A program made the translations under genes and the position numbers. From Sphingomonadales bacterium Ga0077531 (GTDB lineage Bacteria; Pseudomonadota; Alphaproteobacteria; Sphingomonadales; Sphingomonadaceae), in contig LNED01000033.1 in assembly GCA_001464915.1 (NCBI GenBank), positions 62,001 through 126,000 of the forward strand: a stretch of 64,000 bases of DNA. Direction: 5' to 3'. Shown here one piece after another: positions 18,937-27,425 of the stretch (positions within the stretch are counted from its first letter, which is position 1; the number at the start of each line of letters is the position of its first letter). The notes below the pieces were generated by a model, which was not told where the DNA came from, searched no databases, and saw only the letters and a list, made by a program, of their open reading frames with translations.

Positions 18937-19557
18937 ATGAACCGCAAAGCAACCCTCCACTTCATCGATTCCTGCAGCCGTCAGCGCGCTGAATTAGCCC
19001 GTGTGGGCTTTGCGCTTGGCCACCATTGCGAGGTTTACGGCGATCTGTCCGAACTCGCCGTGCACCCGCCGCGCGAAGGGATCATCATCGCGCGCGATAC
19101 CGCCGAAGATGGCGGCGTGGGGATGATCCTTGAACGGCTGGGGCGGCTGGGCATCTGGTTGCCGTTGATCGCGGTCGAAGTGCAGCCGCGCCCCGCCCGG
19201 ATTGTCGAGGCGATCAAGACGGGCGCACTCGATTACCTCGCCCTGCCGCTTGATCCGGAACGCTTTACCCGCTGCCTGTTGCGGATTGAGAAGGAAGCCG
19301 AACAATTCGGCGCGGCCCGCCGCCGCATGATTGAAGCGCGCGACCGCATCTCCACCTTGTCGGCGCGCGAACGTGAAGTGCTCGATTGGCTGGCCGAAGG
19401 CAGCAGCAACAAGGCGATTGCGCGCGAACTCGATATCAGCCCGCGCACGGTGGAAATCCATCGCGCCAACATGATGACCAAACTCGGCGCCCGTCACGCG
19501 GCCGAAGCGGTGCGATTGAAATTGGAGGCGAAGCTGGAACCCAAGCTGCGGGCTTAG
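18937..19557 (+). CDS. LuxR/FixJ-type regulator with degenerate receiver
   Basis: The C-terminal 60 residues are a canonical GerE/LuxR DNA-binding domain: LSAREREVLDWLAEGSSNKA, then IARELDISPRTVEIHRANMM. The N-terminal 130 residues have the alternating beta/alpha pattern of a receiver (LHFIDSCSRQRAELARVGFA onward) but lack two hallmarks. There is no acidic pair at the end of strand 1, and the invariant Lys of the KP motif is replaced (YLALPLD). It is therefore probably not phosphorylated in the standard way. The start at ATG 18937 gives 206 residues, a usual size for FixJ-type proteins. An in-frame ATG at 18853 would add 28 residues with no homology to receivers. Confidence 0.85.
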   Translation: MNRKATLHFIDSCSRQRAELARVGFALGHHCEVYGDLSELAVHPPREGIIIARDTAEDGGVGMILERLGRLGIWLPLIAVEVQPRPARIVEAIKTGALDYLALPLDPERFTRCLLRIEKEAEQFGAARRRMIEARDRISTLSAREREVLDWLAEGSSNKAIARELDISPRTVEIHRANMMTKLGARHAAEAVRLKLEAKLEPKLRA

Positions 19558-19567
19558 GGCAAACACA

Positions 19568-19591
19568 GGCGGCGCAAAGTGCTGCGCCGCC
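19568..19591. terminator. Hairpin between convergent luxR-type and extensin-like genes
   Basis: GGCGGCGCA (19568-19576) and TGCGCCGCC (19583-19591) form a perfect 9-bp GC-rich stem with a six-base loop, directly in the 34-bp gap between two convergent genes. It lacks a T-run, so it may stall polymerase from either side rather than act as a classic intrinsic terminator. Confidence 0.55.
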
Positions 19592-20311
19592 CTAACGGCA
19601 GAAGGTCGCGCCGCTGCCTTCCAGATGGAAATGATCCTTGTGCGCGGCGTTGTATTCTGGGCCGAGCACAGTGCCGAACCGCTTGCACGCGCTCGTGTGC
19701 ACCACCCGTAGAAATTCGCGCGTCGCCGCATTGCCGCCGTCCCAATCGCGGGTGAGCACGATCCGGCGGCCATCGGCGAGGACAAAGCCCGATACGTCGA
19801 TCGCCTCGGCCCGCGAATGGGCGGAGCGGCGCTCGGTTCCGGCGACATTGCGGCAGGCGTAACTGCCCATCGTCTCGATCCGGGCGACCGGGCTGCCGAG
19901 GATCTGCCGCGCGGCGCGATCAACACCAAATCGCGCCCAATCGTTGAAGGATTTGGCTACACTGCACCGCACCGGGCCAAGGTTGCTGATCGTCAGCGGC
20001 GAACGGTCGCCCGCCAGCGCCATCAGTTGCACCGTGCCCAATTTGTTACATCCGGGCGCGGCATAGGTATCGGGCAGGGGATCGAACCGCGCGCCGCTGC
20101 CGCCAAGATCGGCAAGACAGCTCGCATCCTCAGGCCGGGTGGCATAGCTTTGCGGGGCCGAAGTGACACGGGTGGCTGGCGCACGGGCCGATTGGCTTGC
20201 TGAGCCGGGGGCCGCGCCGCTGCTGCCGCCGGGAACCAGCGAACCGCATCCGGCCAGCGCCATTCCGACCGCTAGCAGCGTCAATCCGCGGAGAGTTGCC
20301 TTGGCCATCAT
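19592..20311 (-). CDS. Extensin-family lipoprotein
   Basis: The 239-residue protein starts with a lipoprotein signal (LLAVGMALAGCGSLVPGG, lipobox Cys about residue 22). The C-terminal half is the bacterial extensin-like domain: SCLADLGGSGARFDPLPD, GCNKLGTVQLMAL, YACRNVAGTERRSAHSRAEA, IDVSGFVLADG and HKDHFHLEGSG. The His/Asp pairs (SAHSRAEAID and KDHFH) resemble the zinc ligands of LAS/M15-type peptidases, so a role in cell-wall peptide cleavage is possible. Conserved Cys residues probably form disulfides. A perfect 15-bp palindrome sits immediately upstream of the start. Confidence 0.9.
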   Translation of the reverse strand: MMAKATLRGLTLLAVGMALAGCGSLVPGGSSGAAPGSASQSARAPATRVTSAPQSYATRPEDASCLADLGGSGARFDPLPDTYAAPGCNKLGTVQLMALAGDRSPLTISNLGPVRCSVAKSFNDWARFGVDRAARQILGSPVARIETMGSYACRNVAGTERRSAHSRAEAIDVSGFVLADGRRIVLTRDWDGGNAATREFLRVVHTSACKRFGTVLGPEYNAAHKDHFHLEGSGATFCR

Positions 20312-20319
20312 GACTAAGG

Positions 20320-20341
20320 TTTATCGCCGATAAATGGTTAA
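20320..20341 (-). promoter_or_regulatory. Palindrome and TTAACCAT motif upstream of extensin-like gene
   Basis: TTTATCG-C-CGATAAA (20320-20334) is a perfect 15-bp palindrome ending 9 bp before the start codon. It overlaps, on the minus strand, the octamer TTAACCAT (20334-20341), which matches the half-site favoured by the alphaproteobacterial cell-cycle regulator CtrA. The second CtrA half-site at the usual spacing is not seen. Regulation of this envelope gene by either motif is inference. Confidence 0.35.
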
Positions 20342-20411
20342 CAGTCCGGAAACGAATGGGGCGAGGCGATGCTTTACCGCGCCCCAGGGGAAATTGCGCG
20401 GTGCGGCGGTC

Positions 20412-21893
20412 TTAACCAGCGACAGCGCGCGGGCGGGTAAGGGTGCTCACCGCCACAATTGCAACGGTCGCCGCGGCAAAGCCGGGGACGATCTCGTAGA
20501 GGCCGGGGCCGCCGCCAAGCCAGTCGGGCAGCTCTGCATTCCACCCCAGTGCGATCCACCCGGCAACCACGCCCGCGCCAGTGACCAGCCCCGCCACCGC
20601 GCCTGCGCCGGTCATCCGCCCCCAGGTCAAGGCCAGCAAGATGAGCGGGCCGAATGCTGCACCGAACCCGGCCCAGGCATTCGACACCAGTTCGAGCACC
20701 TGACTTTCAGGATCACGCGCAATCACCATCGCGGCGGTTGCCACCAGCGCCACCGCCACCCGCGATACGTTGACCGCCTCGCGCTCACTCGCATCGCGGC
20801 GCAGGAACAGGCGGTAGAAATCTTCGGTGAGCGACGAGGAACTGACCAGCAGCTGCGATGAAATCGTGCTCATGATCGCGGCCAGCAAAGCGGCATACAG
20901 GAACCCGGTCACCGCCGGGTGGAACAGCAATTGCGCCAGCACGATGAAGATCGTCTCGGGATCGTCCACCACCAACCCGTTGCGCTCCGCATAGGCGCGG
21001 CCCGCCAGCCCGAGGCCGATTGTGCCCGCCAGCGAGATTATCATCCAGCCCATGCCGATCACCCCGGCGCGGCGCACGTTCTCCACCCGGTCAATCGCCA
21101 TGAAGCGCACGATGATATGCGGCTGCCCGAAATAGCCAAGGCCCCAGGTCACCGCGCTGATAAACCCGATGGTGGTGAGGCCGTAGGTGAGGTCGAGGAA
21201 CCCTTCCTGTGGCACGGCGACGATGCTGCCTCCGGCCGATCCGCCAGGGCCGAACATGACGACAAGCGGCATGATAACCAGCGCGGTCATCATGATCAGC
21301 CCTTGCACGAAATCGGTCAGGCTGACCGCCAGAAAGCCGCCGATCATGGTGTAGGCAAGCACGATCCCAGCCGTAATGACAATGCCCAGCATGTAGTCGG
21401 ACAGGCCAGCTGCCGGCAGCACTCCGGCAAAGGCGGTTTCGAACAGCTTGCCCCCGCCGACCAGCCCGGATGCGGTGTAAACGGTGAAGAACGCGACAAT
21501 GATGATCGCCGATGTCACCCGCAATGCCGTGCCGCTTTCGGGGAAACGGTTGGCAAGGAATTGCGGGATAGTCAGCGCGTTGCCCAGCCGTTCGGTCTGC
21601 TCGCGCAGGCGCGGGGCGACGATGATCCAGTTGAGCGCGGCGCCTACGGTCAGCCCGATGGCGATCCACGCTTCAACCAGCCCGCCGACATAAAGCGCGC
21701 CCGGCAAGCCCAGCAACAGCCAACCCGACATGTCCGAAGCGCCTGCCGAAAGCGCGGCCACCGATGGCGACAGATTGCGCCCGGCAAGCAGATATCCCGC
21801 GCTATCCCCGGTCGATTTGCGCCAGGCGTAAACGCCAATCGCAAGCATCAGGACGAAATAGGCGGCGAGGGCGGCGAGGGTGTAAATGTTCAT
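20412..21893 (-). CDS. putP: Sodium:solute symporter, PutP-like (proline)
   Basis: The 493-residue membrane protein (ATG 21893) has about 13 hydrophobic helices and the SSF family pattern. The N-terminus reads YLLAGRNLSPSVAALSAGAS followed by DMSGWLLLGLPGALY, the sodium-binding region of PutP, and later GYFGQPHIIVRFMAI matches the conserved PutP stretch. It imports proline or a related substrate with sodium. No putA is nearby, so substrate assignment rests on sequence alone. The gene is downstream of typA on the same strand, with about 70 bp between. Confidence 0.88.
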   Translation of the reverse strand: MNIYTLAALAAYFVLMLAIGVYAWRKSTGDSAGYLLAGRNLSPSVAALSAGASDMSGWLLLGLPGALYVGGLVEAWIAIGLTVGAALNWIIVAPRLREQTERLGNALTIPQFLANRFPESGTALRVTSAIIIVAFFTVYTASGLVGGGKLFETAFAGVLPAAGLSDYMLGIVITAGIVLAYTMIGGFLAVSLTDFVQGLIMMTALVIMPLVVMFGPGGSAGGSIVAVPQEGFLDLTYGLTTIGFISAVTWGLGYFGQPHIIVRFMAIDRVENVRRAGVIGMGWMIISLAGTIGLGLAGRAYAERNGLVVDDPETIFIVLAQLLFHPAVTGFLYAALLAAIMSTISSQLLVSSSSLTEDFYRLFLRRDASEREAVNVSRVAVALVATAAMVIARDPESQVLELVSNAWAGFGAAFGPLILLALTWGRMTGAGAVAGLVTGAGVVAGWIALGWNAELPDWLGGGPGLYEIVPGFAAATVAIVAVSTLTRPRAVAG

Positions 21894-21964
21894 GGCGGGC
21901 AGGGGTAACAAGCGCGCTTACGCTTGGCCACTGCCAGCCGGGAGTTTTACCGCCGCGGCGGCAA

Positions 21965-23797
21965 TCAATCCTTCTTGCGGCGCATCTTCTTGCGCTCGTT
22001 CGGATCAAGCTGGGCCTTGCGCAGACGGATCGACTGCGGGGTCACTTCGACCATTTCATCGTCATCGATATAGGCGATGGATTGTTCCAGCGTCATCCGG
22101 CGTGGCGGGGTCAGGCGGATGGCGTCATCCTTGCCGCTCGAACGGACGTTTGACAGCTGCTTGGCCCGCATCGGGTTGACTTCAAGATCATCCGGCTTGG
22201 CATTTTCGCCGATGATCATGCCTTCATACAGCTTCATCTGCGGAGCCACGAACAATTCGCCGCGTTCTTCCAGCATGTTGAGCGCGTAGGCATTGGCTTC
22301 GCCATCGCCGTTGGAAATCAGCACGCCGTTGATGCGGCCTTCGATCGGGCCTTTGTAGGCGTCATACTTTTCGAACAATCGGTTCATGATCCCGGTGCCG
22401 CGCGTGTCGGACAGGAATTCGCCGTGGTAACCGATCAACCCGCGTGACGGGGCCGAAAAGGTGATGCGGGTCTTGCCCACGCCCGACGGGCGCATTTCGG
22501 TGAGGTCGGCCTTGCGGCGCTGCATCTTTTCCACGACCGTGCCGGAATGTTCGTCATCCACGTCGATGACGACAGTTTCATACGGCTCGAGCCGCTTGCC
22601 GCCTTCTTCGCGGAACAGCACGCGCGGGCGGCTAATGCCGAGTTCGAACCCTTCGCGGCGCATCGTTTCGATCAGCACGCCCAGCTGCAATTCGCCGCGC
22701 CCGGCGACTTCGAAGGCATCCTTGTCTTCGCTTTCGGTGACGCGGATGGCGACGTTGGTTTCCGCCTCACGCATCAGACGGTCGCGGATGATGCGGCTGG
22801 TAACCTTGGTGCCTTCGCGCCCAGCGAGCGGCGAATCATTGACCGAAAAACGCATCGCCAGTGTCGGCGGGTCAATCGGCTGCGCGGCAATCGGTTCGCT
22901 GACGCTGGGATCGCAGATGGTGTTGGCAACGGTTGCTTTTTCGAGGCCGGCGAGCGCGATGATATCGCCTGCCTGTGCGGATTCGACCGGCACGCGTTCC
23001 AGCCCGTCAAAGCTCATCAGCTTGGTCGCGCGGCCGACTTCGATCACCTTGCCGTCCATGTCGATGGCGTGGATCGGATCATTGACCCGGATTGTGCCCG
23101 ATTGGACGCGCCCGGTGATGACGCGGCCCATGAAGTTGTCGCGGTCAAGCAAAGTGGCAAGAAAGCTGAACTTCGCGTTCGGGTCGAGGCCGGGTGAGGG
23201 CACGTGTTCGATGATCTTTTCGAACAGCGGGGCAAGGGTGCCTTCGCGCCGTTCCTGATCTTCGCTGGCATAACCATCGCGGCCCGAGGCATAGAGAACC
23301 GGGAATTCGAGCTGCTCGTCTTCGGCATCGAGGCTGACGAACAGATCGAACACTTCGTCCAACACTTCTTGCGGGCGGCTGTCCGAACGGTCGATCTTGT
23401 TGACGACCACAATCGGACGCAAACCCAGCGCGAGCGCCTTGCCGGTCACGAACTTGGTCTGCGGCATCGCTCCCTCGGCGCTGTCGACCAGGAGGATCAC
23501 CCCGTCGACCATGCTCAGGATACGCTCCACCTCGGCGCCGAAATCGGCGTGGCCGGGGGTGTCGACAATGTTGATGCGGGTGGTGCTGCCATCAGGGCTG
23601 TGCCATTCGACACTGGTGCACTTGGCCAGAATGGTGATCCCGCGTTCTTTTTCGAGATCGCCCGAATCCATCGCGCGCTCTTCGATCCGCTGGTTTTCGC
23701 GGAAAGTGCCCGATTGGCGGAACAACTGGTCGACCAGCGTGGTCTTGCCATGGTCAACGTGGGCGATGATCGCGATATTTCTCAAGGCAGACGACAT
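21965..23797 (-). CDS. typA: Ribosome-associated GTPase TypA/BipA
   Basis: This is a translational GTPase of 610 residues, the normal length. G1 is [15 protein letters not shown] (about 13-27), the switch region contains [10 protein letters not shown]3 is DTPGHADFG, and G4 is NKIDRSD. The C-terminal BipA-specific domain includes [20 protein letters not shown]. The C-terminus is very basic ([10 protein letters not shown]). BipA helps 50S assembly at low temperature and binds ribosomes under stress. It is divergent from the TonB receptor across a 413-bp gap. Confidence 0.97.
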   Translation of the reverse strand: MSSALRNIAIIAHVDHGKTTLVDQLFRQSGTFRENQRIEERAMDSGDLEKERGITILAKCTSVEWHSPDGSTTRINIVDTPGHADFGAEVERILSMVDGVILLVDSAEGAMPQTKFVTGKALALGLRPIVVVNKIDRSDSRPQEVLDEVFDLFVSLDAEDEQLEFPVLYASGRDGYASEDQERREGTLAPLFEKIIEHVPSPGLDPNAKFSFLATLLDRDNFMGRVITGRVQSGTIRVNDPIHAIDMDGKVIEVGRATKLMSFDGLERVPVESAQAGDIIALAGLEKATVANTICDPSVSEPIAAQPIDPPTLAMRFSVNDSPLAGREGTKVTSRIIRDRLMREAETNVAIRVTESEDKDAFEVAGRGELQLGVLIETMRREGFELGISRPRVLFREEGGKRLEPYETVVIDVDDEHSGTVVEKMQRRKADLTEMRPSGVGKTRITFSAPSRGLIGYHGEFLSDTRGTGIMNRLFEKYDAYKGPIEGRINGVLISNGDGEANAYALNMLEERGELFVAPQMKLYEGMIIGENAKPDDLEVNPMRAKQLSNVRSSGKDDAIRLTPPRRMTLEQSIAYIDDDEMVEVTPQSIRLRKAQLDPNERKKMRRKKD

Positions 23798-24210
23798 TCG
23801 GCAAACTTCCGATGAATTGGCCGGTCGCAGGGCGGCCGGGGCATGAAATACAGGCAGCGCGCGCCAGGCGCGCCGCGTTAGGCGGTATTTGTGGCGGGTT
23901 AGCGACAGACCATGACGCTACGGCAAGGGCCGCAGGGGCATAGGTGTGCTGCGTTGCAACATCGCGCGGCGCCTAGCGCAAGCGCGCCTTCGGGGCAAGC
24001 GTGCGACTGAAAATGGGGCAAAACTGCGGCACTCATAGTGTGACTCTTGCGCAACAATATAACCCACCGCCTTGGAAAAGCGTGGGCTTCACGCTTGTCG
24101 CTGACGCAACACTCGCTTATCACGCCGCTTCACGACCTCGGGAGAGATCGCACAAAACAGTGCGTGCCTGAACAGGCGCCGGGGTCGCGGGATTTAGGAG
24201 AGGAGCTTCC
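23798..24210. other. 413-bp gene-free interval between typA and TonB receptor
   Basis: I find no plausible coding sequence, tRNA or repeat here; short open frames lack start signals and family motifs. It must carry divergent promoters. The stretch around 24045-24066 is locally AT-richer (contains CAATATAACC, a -10-like element for the plus strand) without a convincing -35. A Shine-Dalgarno-like AGGAGAGG lies just before the receptor ATG. No iron-box dyad was recognised. Confidence 0.5.
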
Positions 24211-26805
24211 ATGCGTTCGACCATCACCGGCACTGCCGGCGCGTACCGATTCACCCTGCTTGCTGGCGCAGCAGCCTTTGCGCTTGGCGCACCGGGTGTG
24301 GCCTTTGCTCAGGATCAAGAGCCTGAAGCTGAGGCGCCCGAAAGCAGCAACGTCATCATCGTGACCGCGTCCAAGCGCGAACAGACGCTGCAAGAAACCC
24401 CGATTTCGGTATCGGTGACCAGCGGCGAAACGCTGGAAAACGCGCAAATCCGCGACGTGCTCGACCTGCAAACCGTGACCCCGTCGCTTCGGGTGAGCCA
24501 GTTGCAGAGCGCATCGGCCACCACCTTCATCATTCGCGGCTTCGGCAACGGCGATAACAACTTCGGCATCGAGCCTTCGGTCGGCGTCTTCATCGACGGC
24601 GTGTTCCGTTCACGCTCGGCTGCTGCCCTGTCCGATCTTAACGCCGTATCGCGCATCGAAGTGCTCAACGGCCCGCAATCTACCCTGTTCGGCAAGAACG
24701 CCAGCGCAGGTGTGATCTCGGTCGTCACCAAGGAACCGCAGTACGAATTCGGCGGCCTCGTCGAAGCGAGCTACGGCAACTTCAACGCGCTGGTTCTCAA
24801 GGGTGAAATCACTGGCCCGATCAGCGAAAACATCGCGTTCTCATTGGACGGCAGCTACAACCGCCGCGATGGCTACGCCGAAATCGTCAACCTCAATGAA
24901 GACATTTCGGATCGCAACCGTTGGTCGGCACGCGGCCAGTTGCTGATCGAGCCGAGCGCGGATTTCAAGGTTCGCATCATCGGTGACTACGGCAAGATCG
25001 ACGAAGTCTGCTGCCAGGTCTCGACCCTTGTGGCCGGCCCCAGCGCGCCGGCCGTGTTCGCGGTTGGCGGTGCGCTCGACACCAACTTCTTCAGCTACAA
25101 CACCTTCCTCAGCCAGGTTCCGCGCAACGAGGTTGATAACTACGGCGGCTCGATCCAGGCAGACTGGAACATCGGTGCGATCACGCTGACGTCGATCACT
25201 GCGTATCGTGAACTCCAGAACTTCCTTGATCAGGACGTTGATTTCACCAGCGCCGACGTGGTGACCGAAACCCGCGATCAGACGGTTGATACCTTCACGC
25301 AGGAACTGCGGATCACCTCGGATTTCGATGGCCCGATCAACTTCCTGCTTGGCGGATTCTACTTCGACGAAGCCATCACGCAGGACAGCCGCCTGACCAC
25401 AGGTGCCGACACGCGGGCGTTCTTCAGCCTGCTGGCGGGCAACCCGATGGTGTTCAACGGGGTCGAAGCCGCCCTTGGTCTGCCGCAGAACTCGATCTTC
25501 TCGCCCGGCCCGCTGACGGCCGAGCAGTTCTCGATGGACAACACCTCCTACTCGATCTTCGGGACGGTTGATTTCGAGCCTGTTGACGGCCTGATCTTCA
25601 CCGGCGGGTTCAACTACACCGACGACCGCAAGGATTTCGCGCTCGCGCAGCAATCCTTCGATGAATTGGCCAACGTCAACTTCGTTGATGCGGTGATTGT
25701 CGGCCAAATCGCAGCGGCGACAATGACCCCGCCGAACATGGTGGGCCCGGCGCAGATCGCAGCATTCCAGCAAGCCAACCCGGCTGCCTTCAATGCGATT
25801 GCAGCAGCTGCGACTAATCCGGTTACCAACCCGCTGCTTGCGCTGACCCCGTTCCAGTTCCAGCCGCCGTTCCTCAACCTCCCGAACTCGGTTGAGCCTG
25901 GCCGGACTAACGATGACAAGTTGACCTACCTGCTGCGTGCATCGTACGAAGTTTCGCCGGAGGTGAATATCTACGCCAGCTACGCCACCGGCTTCAAGGC
26001 AAGCTCGATCAACCTGTCGCGTGACAGCCGCCCGAGCGCTACCGACTTTACTCCTGGCCCGGGTCGCTCGACCATCCTCGCGCCGTCCTCGCCAATCCGC
26101 GATGCCGGGCTTGCAGTGCCGAACCTGACCACCGGTTCGCGCTTTGCTGGGCCGGAAGATGCGACGGTCTATGAAATCGGCCTGAAGGGTCAGTGGGATG
26201 GCTTCGGCATCAACCTGGCGCTGTTCGACCAGACCATCGAAGGCTTCCAGAGCTTCCTGTTCACCGGCACCGGCTTCCAGCTGAACAATGCCGGTCAGCA
26301 GTCAGTGAAGGGCTTCGAACTCGACACCACGATCAACCCGACTGAAGGTCTGGTGTTCACCTTCGCTGCAACTTACCTTGATGCGCTGTATGACAGCTTC
26401 ACCGAAAGCCCGGTGGGCGATCTGACCGGCCTGCGTCCGGGCGGCATTCCTGAGTGGAACCTCGCCACATCGGCGACCTACACCCACGAATTCGGGGCGA
26501 GCGGCAACAAGCTTGTGACCCGTGTTGACTACGCTCATGAAAGCAACACGCAGATCAACAACGGCCTGCCGACTTTCAATGCGGCGCTGGGCAACACGCG
26601 GATTTTCCAGCGTGAAACCAACATCGTGAACGCCTCGATGATCTTCAAGCTCGAAAACGGGCTGGAAGTCGGGGCGTGGGCGCGCAACCTGCTCGACGAT
26701 CAATACATCATCACGGTGTTCGATGGCGTCGCGCAGGCCGGCACGGTCTCGGGCTACCCGAGCCAGCCGCGCACCTACGGCGGTCTGGTGCGCTTCCGCT
26801 TCTGA
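24211..26805 (+). CDS. TonB-dependent outer-membrane receptor
   Basis: The 864-residue protein has a signal peptide ending near GVAFAQ (about residue 33), then an acidic linker and a TonB-box/plug start NVIIVTASKREQTLQETP. Plug markers include IIRGFGNGDNN, VGVFIDGVFRSRS and IEVLNGPQSTLFGKNASAG. The barrel ends with the terminal Phe expected for Bam recognition (TYGGLVRFRF). The family in sphingomonads imports diverse substrates (siderophores, glycans, aromatics); nothing in the sequence or context identifies the ligand. It is a single gene followed by a strong terminator. Confidence 0.95.
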   Translation: MRSTITGTAGAYRFTLLAGAAAFALGAPGVAFAQDQEPEAEAPESSNVIIVTASKREQTLQETPISVSVTSGETLENAQIRDVLDLQTVTPSLRVSQLQSASATTFIIRGFGNGDNNFGIEPSVGVFIDGVFRSRSAAALSDLNAVSRIEVLNGPQSTLFGKNASAGVISVVTKEPQYEFGGLVEASYGNFNALVLKGEITGPISENIAFSLDGSYNRRDGYAEIVNLNEDISDRNRWSARGQLLIEPSADFKVRIIGDYGKIDEVCCQVSTLVAGPSAPAVFAVGGALDTNFFSYNTFLSQVPRNEVDNYGGSIQADWNIGAITLTSITAYRELQNFLDQDVDFTSADVVTETRDQTVDTFTQELRITSDFDGPINFLLGGFYFDEAITQDSRLTTGADTRAFFSLLAGNPMVFNGVEAALGLPQNSIFSPGPLTAEQFSMDNTSYSIFGTVDFEPVDGLIFTGGFNYTDDRKDFALAQQSFDELANVNFVDAVIVGQIAAATMTPPNMVGPAQIAAFQQANPAAFNAIAAAATNPVTNPLLALTPFQFQPPFLNLPNSVEPGRTNDDKLTYLLRASYEVSPEVNIYASYATGFKASSINLSRDSRPSATDFTPGPGRSTILAPSSPIRDAGLAVPNLTTGSRFAGPEDATVYEIGLKGQWDGFGINLALFDQTIEGFQSFLFTGTGFQLNNAGQQSVKGFELDTTINPTEGLVFTFAATYLDALYDSFTESPVGDLTGLRPGGIPEWNLATSATYTHEFGASGNKLVTRVDYAHESNTQINNGLPTFNAALGNTRIFQRETNIVNASMIFKLENGLEVGAWARNLLDDQYIITVFDGVAQAGTVSGYPSQPRTYGGLVRFRF

Positions 26806-26825
26806 TCGGACGCTTCGGCTGACAC

Positions 26826-26866
26826 AAAAGGGGCCTCGCGCTGGATAAGCGCGGGGCCTTTTTTTG
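26826..26866 (+). terminator. Intrinsic terminator of the TonB receptor gene
   Basis: GGCCTCGCGCT (26832-26842) pairs with AGCGCGGGGCC (26848-26858), 11 bp with one G-U pair, and is followed by an uninterrupted T-run (26859-26865). It lies about 20 bp after the receptor stop. This is a classic Rho-independent terminator. Confidence 0.92.
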
Positions 26867-26940
26867 TTTGCCTTGTGCGGTCGATTATGGTGCCCTGCGA
26901 ACGTGTTGATAGCACGCAGGCTTAAGGGGGATCACACAAC

Positions 26941-27390
26941 ATGAATTTCGCCGGTTTCTGGATTCGCGTTCTCGCGTACATCATCGACATTATTCCGCTT
27001 GCCGCCATTGGCTTCATTCTCGCGCTCGTGACGGGGGAGCCATTGATTGACACTGACCCGGCAGCGCCAGTTTACGGGCTCAGTGATTTCATCTCGTTGA
27101 TCGTCGGCCTTGCTTACTTCGTCGGGTTTGAAAGCTCGGCGTACCAAGCGACGCCCGGCAAGATGGCTCTGGGTCTCGTTGTCGTCGATCTGGACGGAAG
27201 GCGGATTTCACCCGCACGAGCGGTGGGACGTTACTTTGCAAAGATCCTGTCGGCCATGATCCTGTTGATCGGCTTCATCATGGTCGCTTTCACCGAGCGC
27301 AAGCAGGGTCTGCACGACATTATCGCCAGCACTCTTGTAGTGAAGGGCAAGCCCGGCGAAGTTGGCTTTGATCCGGACGTGTTTGCTTAA
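26941..27390 (+). CDS. RDD-family membrane protein
   Basis: The 149-residue protein contains three hydrophobic segments and the family pattern. The first helix begins FAGFWIRVLAYIIDIIPLAA, with the Arg and Asp that name the family. YQATPGKMALGLVVVDLDGR is the second signature, followed by RAVGRYFAKILS and a final KQGLHDIIASTLVV. Some RDD proteins are proposed to transport ions or compatible solutes, but function is generally unknown. A good Shine-Dalgarno (AAGGGGG) precedes the start. Confidence 0.9.
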   Translation: MNFAGFWIRVLAYIIDIIPLAAIGFILALVTGEPLIDTDPAAPVYGLSDFISLIVGLAYFVGFESSAYQATPGKMALGLVVVDLDGRRISPARAVGRYFAKILSAMILLIGFIMVAFTERKQGLHDIIASTLVVKGKPGEVGFDPDVFA

Positions 27391-27425
27391 GCCATTGCAA
27401 CCTGCGCGCGGGCGCTTGCCGGAGC

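Noticed and set aside
23798-24210. Riboswitch or small RNA upstream of the TonB receptor
   Set aside because: No cobalamin, TPP or other riboswitch core could be recognised in the interval, and no stable hairpin with a T-run was found.
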